The translations under genes were made by a program, and so were the position numbers. The notes beneath the pieces are model-generated. The model searched no databases. It was not told the origin of the DNA and was given only the letters and a program-made list of their open reading frames with translations. 5,164 nucleotides of DNA, taken from Sphingobacteriales bacterium (lineage in GTDB: Bacteria; Bacteroidota; Bacteroidia; Sphingobacteriales; Sphingobacteriaceae). Location of the stretch: NCBI GenBank assembly GCA_947478655.1, contig CANJWU010000100.1:1-5164 (forward strand), written 5' to 3'. This document shows positions 1 to 5,164 of this stretch, in pieces (positions within the stretch are counted from its first letter, which is position 1; every line of letters begins with the position of its first letter).

Positions 1-596
1 CGCACTAATTTTGCAGGGCTTCCTACTACAATGCTATTGGGTTCCACATCTTTGGTAACCACACTGCCCGCACCGATTACAGCGCCTTTGCCAATGGTGA
101 CGCCGGGCATAATTTGCACTCCGCTGCCAATCCAAACATCATCTTCAATGACTATAAAATTTTTAGTGGTATCCCAAGCTTGATCAATCATGAATTCACC
201 TGGCGCGATTAAATGATTTGCTGCGACAATACTAATGTGTTGTGCTAAAATACATTTTTCGCCAATGCGAATCGTTCCGCCACCAGCACGAATATTATTC
301 ATCTCGCCGATAGAAGTTCCTTTACCAATACTTAAATGCGAAACACCCCATTCGCCTTTTGGATCGTCGGCGCAAATTAAAATGGTATTAGCGCCAATAA
401 AAACTCCTTCTGCTAAAGCAAACCTTTTGGCATCGGTATATAAAATTTGTGCATCCGGATGAATATGACATTGGTATTTGATTTCCAAGCTAGCTGTCCT
501 GAACCACTTGCTTAATTTATTCAGTATAATAATGATCACCTTCAGGAAGATTCCGATGAAGCCTAATTTATTGGTTAGCAGGGCAAGTTTTCTCAT
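1..596 (-). CDS. Hexapeptide-repeat acyltransferase (WbbJ/LacA-like, probable sugar O-acetyltransferase), 3' end cut by window edge
   Basis: Reading the minus strand from the ATG at 596..594 gives 198 complete codons with no stop, and the frame continues past the left edge. The N-terminus (residues 11-30) is a hydrophobic and basic helix, as in many membrane-associated polysaccharide acyltransferases. From about residue 60 onward there are repeated [I/V/L]-G-x-x hexapeptide turns ([36 protein letters not shown]), diagnostic of the left-handed parallel beta-helix fold. H128 in the AANH segment fits the catalytic histidine that deprotonates the acceptor hydroxyl in LacA/Maa-type enzymes. The end, GSPAKLV, is the usual family terminus (G-x-P-A-K), so only a few residues should be missing. 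The family transfers acetyl from acetyl-CoA to sugar hydroxyls; the exact acceptor cannot be read. Its divergent neighbours are a methyltransferase and a glycosyltransferase, which supports a role in glycan decoration. Serine acetyltransferase is less likely because that enzyme's N-terminal helical domain is absent. Confidence 0.9.
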   Translation of the reverse strand, partial: MRKLALLTNKLGFIGIFLKVIIIILNKLSKWFRTASLEIKYQCHIHPDAQILYTDAKRFALAEGVFIGANTILICADDPKGEWGVSHLSIGKGTSIGEMNNIRAGGGTIRIGEKCILAQHISIVAANHLIAPGEFMIDQAWDTTKNFIVIEDDVWIGSGVQIMPGVTIGKGAVIGAGSVVTKDVEPNSIVVGSPAKLV

Positions 597-612
597 TTGA
601 AGTATTATAAGG

Positions 613-620
613 CAAATTTA
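613..620 (-). promoter_or_regulatory. Possible -7 promoter element (TAAATTTG) for the minus-strand acyltransferase
   Basis: Read on the minus strand, this is an exact match to the Bacteroidota -7 consensus TAnnTTTG, ending 16 bases before the acyltransferase ATG. A TTTG-like -33 element is not visible at the expected 19-21 base spacing, and the implied leader would be only about ten nucleotides. In AT-rich DNA such a match can arise by chance, so this is a weak call. It is plausible mainly because the divergent starts require promoters somewhere between 597 and 686. Confidence 0.25.
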
Positions 621-686
621 GAAGAATTTACAAATATTTATGTTTATCCTGATTATTCGGCTTATTTTAGCTTTTTAAGAACAAAC

Positions 687-1490
687 ATGAGACTTTTTCT
701 AGAAATTAGTTTTCGCAACCTTTACTACTTCCTGACCCGCAAAGCGGTTCGTCAGTTTAACCGATTGGCTTTTCAATATGGCGATGCCCCAAGGTATTCC
801 CCTAGAAAAATAAAAGTAAATGGTTGGGAATTACAAGTGCCCGATGCCCTTTCTTTTATTTATCAGTTTAGAGAAATCTTAGTCGAAGAATCTTATTTAT
901 TTAATTGTACTAAAACAAATCCAGTCATCATTGATTGCGGTTCGAATGTTGGATTGAGTGGTATTTATTTTGCCAATCGATTTAAGGACGCAGCAATTTA
1001 TTGCATCGAAGCGGATCAAGCCATTGCGCAAACACTGGCATGGAATTTAAAAAATAACGGTGCTTCGAATGTTAATGTAATTGCCAAAGCAGTTTGGACA
1101 CACAACGATGGGGTTCGTTTTGCTTCCGAAGGATCGGACGGGGGTAGCATCGATAATAATAGCACGGCAGATTTAATTCCATCGATGAGTTTAAAAGATA
1201 TGTTAGGCAAATTTGAAAGCATTGATTTTTTAAAAATGGATATTGAAGGTGCCGAAAACACAGTCATTCCAGACTGTTCGGCCGAATTGCATAAAGTAAA
1301 TCAATTATTTATTGAATACCATTCTACTGCTAAAGAAAATCAATCGCTTGGAAATATCTTGAGCATTTTAAGCAATGCTGGTTTTCATTATTATATTAAA
1401 ACGGAGAACAAAAGAAATCATCCTTTTGTAAACAGACACGAAAACAAAACATACGATTTACAACTCAATATTTTTGCTTACAAAAAATAA
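687..1490 (+). CDS. FkbM-family SAM-dependent methyltransferase
   Basis: The product is 267 residues from the ATG at 687. The SAM-binding motif I is VIIDCGSNVGLSG (about residues 80-92), a D-x-G-x-N-x-G loop typical of FkbM. It is followed by the acidic end of strand 2, YCIEAD (105-110), which would hold the SAM ribose. The FkbM hallmark FLKMDIEGAE lies at about 181-190, with LFIEYH at 207-212. Together these make a complete Rossmann methyltransferase domain of normal size. FkbM enzymes methylate oxygen atoms on small molecules and sugars. Placement directly before a glycosyltransferase suggests a glycan substrate, but that is inference. The last base of the TAA stop is the first base of the next ATG, so translational coupling is likely. 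The frame is open upstream to 579, and a TTG at 597 would add 30 residues. I prefer the ATG because the TTG abuts the divergent gene's start codon and leaves no promoter space. Confidence 0.9.
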   Translation: MRLFLEISFRNLYYFLTRKAVRQFNRLAFQYGDAPRYSPRKIKVNGWELQVPDALSFIYQFREILVEESYLFNCTKTNPVIIDCGSNVGLSGIYFANRFKDAAIYCIEADQAIAQTLAWNLKNNGASNVNVIAKAVWTHNDGVRFASEGSDGGSIDNNSTADLIPSMSLKDMLGKFESIDFLKMDIEGAENTVIPDCSAELHKVNQLFIEYHSTAKENQSLGNILSILSNAGFHYYIKTENKRNHPFVNRHENKTYDLQLNIFAYKK

Positions 1491-2722
1491 TGAAAGTAGT
1501 CATTGTGAATACCGCAGCCGATAAAGGTGGAGCAGCAGTAGCCGCTAATAGGCTCATGCAATCGCTTTGTGCAGCAGGTGTAGAATGTAATATGTTGGTA
1601 CGCGAAAGCAATCATGTACAAGCCAATGTGCAAGTTTTTTCGAAAAACCCATTTAGCTTAAAATGGAACCAAGCTTTATTTTTCTTAGAACTATTACTCT
1701 TGCAGATTTTTAAACGCAATGGAAAAGAATTTAGTTTAGCCACATTTGGACCCCATTTAGCCGATCATCCATTAATTAAAAACGCCGATGTGATTAATTT
1801 GCATTGGGCGCAAAATGCCTATTTAAGCCTATCGGAGCTGCAAGCCATACAAAACCTTGGCAAACCTATTGCATGGACTTTACACGATATGTGGGCCATT
1901 ACGGGTGGCTGTCATTATAACGAAGATTGCAGGAAATTTGAAAGCGAATGCAACCATTGCCATTTATTGAAAAATGATTCGCTGACCAATATCAGTTTAC
2001 ATCAATTTAAAGCAAAGCAAAAAATATACAGCGATCGCATTCATTTTATTTGCCCGAGCAATTGGTTAGCAGCTGAAACCAGCAAAAGTGCCTTGACCAA
2101 AAATAATCCAGTTACGGTTATTCCAAATACACTCGACCTAAGCGAATTTAAACCCATGGACCGCGCACAAGCCAAAAATTATTTTGGCATTCAAACCGAT
2201 AAAAAAATTATTTTATTTGTATCCATGAGTTTAAGCGATCAAAGAAAAGGTTTTGAGTGGTTTGAAAATGCGATATTAGGTTTAGAAAAATCGGATGCAG
2301 ATTGGAAAAATAAATATGAAATTTTAGCCATTGGTAGAAAGGCAGCGCAACCAAAATTTGAAACTACCATACATTATACTGGCCGCTTAAACGGCTCAAA
2401 GGCAATGGCCAATGCATATGCAGCCGCAGACGTTTTTGTTACGCCATCGCAACAAGATAATTTACCCAATACGGTAGTAGAATCTTTGGCCTGTGGCACA
2501 CCCGTGGTCGCTTTCCAAATTGGTGGCATGCCAGACCTTATTCAACATTTGCACAATGGCTATCTTGCAAAATTTCAAGACTTAAAAGATTTACAAAATG
2601 GCATAGTACATTGTCTAACAAACGATCTTTCCAGCAACACCCGCGAAGGAATTTTAACTTTAGTAGATTCAAAAAAAGTAGCAGCAAAATATATCGCTGT
2701 ATTTGAAAACCTTTGCAAATAA
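1490..2722 (+). CDS. GT4-family glycosyltransferase, WcaC-like (GT-B fold), surface polysaccharide synthesis
   Basis: The 410-residue product has a standard GT-B layout. The N-terminal Rossmann domain opens with KVVIVNTAADKGGAAVAANR, whose glycine-rich loop after strand 1 is typical of GT4 enzymes. HDMWAITGGCHY (132-143) is characteristic of WcaC-like transferases and is followed by a cysteine cluster (C141, C147, C154, C157). The nucleotide-sugar domain starts near IPNTLD (211-216) and carries ILFVSMSLSDQRKG (241-254). It ends with the donor-binding segment PSQQDNLPNTVVESLACGTP (319-338), in which D323 and E331 occupy the two positions of the EX7E motif. A hydrophobic stretch at about 62-74 could help membrane association. 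The family adds a sugar from a nucleotide-sugar donor to a growing lipid-linked glycan on the cytoplasmic face; donor and linkage are not readable here. The gene overlaps the FkbM gene by one base and ends 16 bases before uvrB. Confidence 0.92.
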   Translation: MKVVIVNTAADKGGAAVAANRLMQSLCAAGVECNMLVRESNHVQANVQVFSKNPFSLKWNQALFFLELLLLQIFKRNGKEFSLATFGPHLADHPLIKNADVINLHWAQNAYLSLSELQAIQNLGKPIAWTLHDMWAITGGCHYNEDCRKFESECNHCHLLKNDSLTNISLHQFKAKQKIYSDRIHFICPSNWLAAETSKSALTKNNPVTVIPNTLDLSEFKPMDRAQAKNYFGIQTDKKIILFVSMSLSDQRKGFEWFENAILGLEKSDADWKNKYEILAIGRKAAQPKFETTIHYTGRLNGSKAMANAYAAADVFVTPSQQDNLPNTVVESLACGTPVVAFQIGGMPDLIQHLHNGYLAKFQDLKDLQNGIVHCLTNDLSSNTREGILTLVDSKKVAAKYIAVFENLCK

Positions 2723-2738
2723 TTGTTGTTGATTTATT

Positions 2739-4769
2739 ATGGACTTTAAATTAACCTCCGAGTATTTTCCAACTGGCGACCAACCAGAAGCCATTAAGCA
2801 ATTAGTGGCTGGTGTAAATCAAGGAGAGGTGTATCAGAATTTATTAGGCGTAACCGGATCTGGTAAAACATTTTCGATTGCCAATGTCATTCAGCAAACG
2901 CAAAAACCCACGCTTATTTTAAGTCATAATAAAACCCTGGCAGCCCAGCTCTACGGGGAGTTCAAGCAATTCTTTCCAGAAAATGCGGTCAATTATTTTG
3001 TTTCTTATTACGATTATTACCAACCCGAAGCTTATTTACCAACCACCAATACGTACATCGAGAAAGATTTACAAATTAACGATGAAATTGAGAAGCTGCG
3101 TTTGCGCACCACCTCTGCATTGGTTTCTGGTAGAAGAGATATTATTGTGGTCTCTTCTATTTCTTGTATTTATGGTATGGGAAATCCGGAAGATTTTACC
3201 GATAGTGTGATTCGATTAAAAGTGGGTGATGTGGTTACCCGTAATGCCTTTTTATTTCGATTGGTAGAATTACTTTACGCCAGAACTACCGAAGAATTTA
3301 GACGCGGTACTTTTAGGGTAAAAGGTGATACCGTTGATATTCATTTAGCTTATGCCGATTATGCTTTGCGTTTGTCTTTTTACGGAGATGAAATTGAAGA
3401 GATGTGTACCATCGATCCGGTAACAGGTAAAACACTAGAGAAAATGGACAACGTAGCCATTTTTCCTGCGAATTTATATGTGGCGCCAAAGAATAGAACA
3501 CAAGGTGCCATCAGACAAATTCAAGATGAATTGATGGCAAGAAAAGCTTCCTTTGAATCCGAAGGAAGATTTTTAGAAGCCAAAAGAATTGAAGACCGCG
3601 TAACCTACGATTTAGAAATGATTCGCGAATTGGGTTATTGTTCGGGTATCGAAAATTATTCTCGATTTTTTGACGGAAGAAAAACCGGCGACCGACCTTT
3701 CTGTTTGTTAGATTATTTTCCAAAAGATTATTTATTAGTAATTGATGAAAGCCATGTAACTGTTCCGCAAATTAGGGCGATGTATGGCGGTGATCGTTCT
3801 AGAAAAATGGCTTTGGTAGAATATGGTTTTAGATTACCATCTGCTATGGATAATAGGCCTTTGAATTTTGATGAATTTGAAACGCTGACGCATCAAATTA
3901 TTTATGTAAGTGCTACGCCAGGCGATTATGAATTAAAGCAAACCGAAGGTGTGGTAGTCGAACAAGTGATCCGCCCAACGGGCCTTTTAGACCCTATCAT
4001 AGAAATTAGACCTGCGGTTAATCAAGTAGATGATTTATTAGATGAAGTTGATAAATCGATTAAAAATGGTCACCGTATTTTAGTGACTACCCTTACTAAA
4101 CGCATGGCCGAAGAATTAGCCAAGTACATGGCTAAATTAAATATCAAATGCCGTTACATTCATTCGGAAATTAAAACCATGGAACGCGTAGAAATTTTAC
4201 GCGATTTAAGATTGGGTGTTTTTGATGTGTTAATAGGAATTAATTTATTAAGAGAAGGATTAGATTTACCAGAAGTAGCACTCGTGGCTATTTTAGATGC
4301 CGACAAAGAAGGTTTCTTGCGTTCGGATAGGGCATTGATACAAACCATTGGACGTGCCGCTAGAAATTCGGAAGGACGCGTGATTATGTATGCCGATAAA
4401 ACAACCGACTCGATGGCACGCACCATAGAGGAAACCAATCGAAGAAGATTAAAGCAAATTAAATATAACGAGGAACATGGTATTACGCCAACCACCGTTA
4501 AAAAAAGTAGAGAAGCCATTATCAAACAAACTTCGGTGATGGATTTTAAAGATGGCGTGCAACAACCTTATATTGAAAAAGACATCAATAGTTTTGCGGC
4601 CGATCCTATTGTACAATACATGACCCAAGCGGAACTCAAAGCCACCATCGATAAAAGCAAAAAAGAAATGGAGAAGGCCTCTAAAGACTTAGATTTTATT
4701 ATGGCAGCTAAATGGAGAGACGATATGTACGCTTTGGAGCATGTTTATAATGAAAAATTTACAAAGTAA
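2739..4769 (+). CDS. uvrB: UvrABC excinuclease subunit B (UvrB)
   Basis: UvrB is the damage-verifying helicase-like subunit of nucleotide excision repair: it is loaded on DNA by UvrA and then recruits UvrC for the dual incision. The 676-residue product is the usual full length and is intact. Visible landmarks are Walker A GVTGSGKT (37-44), and the beta-hairpin region starting YYDYYQPEAYLP (90-101), whose tyrosines probe the damaged strand. Walker B is VIDESH (334-339), followed by the SAT motif at 391-393 and RPTGLLDP (412-419). Motifs V and VI follow as GINLLREGLDLPE (500-512) and QTIGRAARN (535-543). A C-terminal UVR domain (about 628-665), which in this family contacts UvrC, closes the protein. 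The ATG at 2739 gives the canonical family N-terminus (FKLTSEYFPTGDQPEAI). No Shine-Dalgarno is seen, as expected in Bacteroidota. Only 16 bases separate it from the glycosyltransferase, with no clear promoter in the gap. Confidence 0.98.
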   Translation: MDFKLTSEYFPTGDQPEAIKQLVAGVNQGEVYQNLLGVTGSGKTFSIANVIQQTQKPTLILSHNKTLAAQLYGEFKQFFPENAVNYFVSYYDYYQPEAYLPTTNTYIEKDLQINDEIEKLRLRTTSALVSGRRDIIVVSSISCIYGMGNPEDFTDSVIRLKVGDVVTRNAFLFRLVELLYARTTEEFRRGTFRVKGDTVDIHLAYADYALRLSFYGDEIEEMCTIDPVTGKTLEKMDNVAIFPANLYVAPKNRTQGAIRQIQDELMARKASFESEGRFLEAKRIEDRVTYDLEMIRELGYCSGIENYSRFFDGRKTGDRPFCLLDYFPKDYLLVIDESHVTVPQIRAMYGGDRSRKMALVEYGFRLPSAMDNRPLNFDEFETLTHQIIYVSATPGDYELKQTEGVVVEQVIRPTGLLDPIIEIRPAVNQVDDLLDEVDKSIKNGHRILVTTLTKRMAEELAKYMAKLNIKCRYIHSEIKTMERVEILRDLRLGVFDVLIGINLLREGLDLPEVALVAILDADKEGFLRSDRALIQTIGRAARNSEGRVIMYADKTTDSMARTIEETNRRRLKQIKYNEEHGITPTTVKKSREAIIKQTSVMDFKDGVQQPYIEKDINSFAADPIVQYMTQAELKATIDKSKKEMEKASKDLDFIMAAKWRDDMYALEHVYNEKFTK

Positions 4770-4783
4770 ATTGCATTTTTATA

Positions 4784-4815
4784 GCTCAAAATTCGATGAA
4801 AGCGTATATTTGAGC
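4784..4815. repeat. 7-bp perfect inverted repeat (GCTCAAA / TTTGAGC) upstream of the small membrane protein gene
   Basis: GCTCAAA at 4784-4790 is exactly complemented by TTTGAGC at 4809-4815, with an 18-base spacer. The right arm overlaps the TATATTTG promoter-like box. No T-run follows on the plus strand, so it is a poor intrinsic terminator for uvrB in that direction. It could be an operator, a weak mRNA hairpin, or chance in AT-rich DNA. Confidence 0.35.
4805..4812 (+). promoter_or_regulatory. Possible -7 promoter element (TATATTTG) for the DUF4834-rdgB pair
   Basis: This is an exact match to the Bacteroidota -7 consensus TAnnTTTG, in the 59-base gap after uvrB and 16 bases before the ATG at 4829. 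No convincing TTTG is present 19-21 bases upstream; the nearest TTG, at 4771-4773, is too far. The position makes sense as a start point for the downstream two-gene unit, but read-through from uvrB is equally possible. Confidence 0.35.
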
Positions 4816-4828
4816 AGAATTTAAGAAC

Positions 4829-5071
4829 ATGTTAAGATTCATCCTTACCCTTATACTAATTGTTTATGGCTTTCGCTTGCTAGCCAGATTATTCTTGCCT
4901 TTGATGGTTAAAACCGTCGTAAAAAAAGCGCAAGAAAATTTCAATAATCAACAACAAAGACCACAAGCCCGCGAAGGGGAAATCCATGTGGATTATATGC
5001 CGCCTGCTGAAAAAAAGAAAAGTCATTTGCAAGACAAAGGAGATTTTGTTGATTACGAAGAAATCAAGTAA
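4829..5071 (+). CDS. Small single-pass membrane protein, DUF4834-like
   Basis: The 80-residue product has an N-terminal hydrophobic segment (about residues 1-30, with arginines at 3, 16 and 20 and a lysine at 28). A polar, glutamine-rich linker follows (Q35 and Q41-43, within about 34-50), and then a charged tail ending in GDFVDYEEIK. This layout, and the acidic-aromatic ending, match my recollection of DUF4834 proteins, a small Bacteroidota family of unknown function commonly found just upstream of the non-canonical purine NTP pyrophosphatase gene. The segment would act as one membrane anchor with a soluble tail, or as a signal anchor; no lipobox cysteine is present. No catalytic motif is visible, so no biochemical role is assigned. 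It is five bases from rdgB and almost certainly cotranscribed with it. The start follows AAGAAC, and no alternative start is better supported. Confidence 0.8.
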   Translation: MLRFILTLILIVYGFRLLARLFLPLMVKTVVKKAQENFNNQQQRPQAREGEIHVDYMPPAEKKKSHLQDKGDFVDYEEIK

Positions 5072-5076
5072 TTTTC

Positions 5077-5164
5077 ATGTCGCATACTTTTATCATTGCC
5101 AGCAATAACGCACACAAAGTTTCCGAAATTCAATTATTAATTGGTTCAGCATTTGAATTAAAAA
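5077..5164 (+). CDS. rdgB: Non-canonical purine NTP pyrophosphatase (RdgB/HAM1 family), 5' end only
   Basis: Only 29 codons are inside the window; the frame is open to the right edge. The N-terminus FIIASNNAHKVSEIQLLIG is the family signature: a first beta strand, then the S-x-N-x-x-K loop (S9, N11, K14) that binds the triphosphate, and E17, the usual glutamate in the following helix. RdgB/HAM1 enzymes hydrolyse dITP, dXTP and ITP to monophosphates plus pyrophosphate, preventing incorporation of deaminated purines. The ATG at 5077 follows the DUF4834-like stop by five bases, a spacing that implies one transcript. The catalytic remainder cannot be checked here, so intactness is unknown. Confidence 0.9.
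   Translation, partial: MSHTFIIASNNAHKVSEIQLLIGSAFELK

Noticed and set aside
235..462. 75-codon plus-strand open frame
   Set aside because: It lies entirely antisense to the clearly supported hexapeptide acyltransferase and its translation has no recognisable family features.
1016..1267. 83-codon minus-strand open frame inside the methyltransferase gene
   Set aside because: It is antisense to the SAM-binding core of the FkbM protein; its composition is that of a shadow frame and it has no independent context.
2983..3723. Other short frames within uvrB (2983..3210 plus, 3313..3501 minus, 3511..3723 minus)
   Set aside because: All sit inside the intact UvrB reading frame and encode low-complexity, unrecognisable peptides.
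4160..4525. 121-codon minus-strand open frame inside uvrB
   Set aside because: It is the longest antisense frame, but it mirrors the conserved helicase motifs V and VI of UvrB, whose codon pattern explains its openness; no domain is recognisable.
4784..4815. Intrinsic terminator after uvrB
   Set aside because: The stem is only 7 bp with an 18-base loop and is followed on the plus strand by AGAATTTAAGAAC, not by a T-run.
1..5164. Defence system, toxin-antitoxin pair, mobile element or CRISPR array
   Set aside because: Every substantial frame is assigned to a glycan, repair or nucleotide-pool family; no transposase, integrase, direct repeat array or tRNA-like sequence was seen.

Overview
The window looks like a chromosomal segment from a member of the Bacteroidota. 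Three things point there: moderately AT-rich coding sequence without clear Shine-Dalgarno sites ahead of the starts, TAnnTTTG-type promoter elements, and a small DUF4834-like membrane protein directly in front of a RdgB/HAM1-type pyrophosphatase, a gene pair I associate with this phylum. Genus cannot be decided from the sequence.

Layout: on the minus strand, 596..1 carries a left-handed beta-helix (hexapeptide repeat) acyltransferase that runs off the left edge. It is divergent from a plus-strand pair: a FkbM-family SAM-dependent methyltransferase (687..1490, with a possible upstream TTG start at 597) and a WcaC-like GT4 glycosyltransferase (1490..2722) that overlaps it by one base in a TAATG junction. 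After a 16-base gap comes uvrB (2739..4769), encoding the complete excision-repair helicase subunit. A 59-base gap with a promoter-like TATATTTG and a 7-bp inverted repeat leads to the 80-residue DUF4834-like protein (4829..5071). Five bases later starts rdgB (5077 onward), which is cut by the right edge.

Functionally the left half is a surface-polysaccharide module: a transferase adding a sugar, a methyltransferase probably methylating a sugar or lipid-linked glycan, and an acyltransferase probably acetylating it. It looks like the edge of an exopolysaccharide or O-antigen cluster. The right half is housekeeping genome and nucleotide quality control: UvrB removes bulky DNA lesions, and RdgB removes deaminated purine nucleotides from the pool. 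The boundary between the two themes has only 16 non-coding bases, so uvrB may be read from the glycan operon or from a promoter inside the glycosyltransferase gene.

I found no RNA gene, mobile element, CRISPR array or phage feature, and no good evidence of a new defence or other undescribed system. The open questions are the divergent start region at 597..686, the small membrane protein paired with RdgB, and the inverted repeat overlapping its putative promoter.
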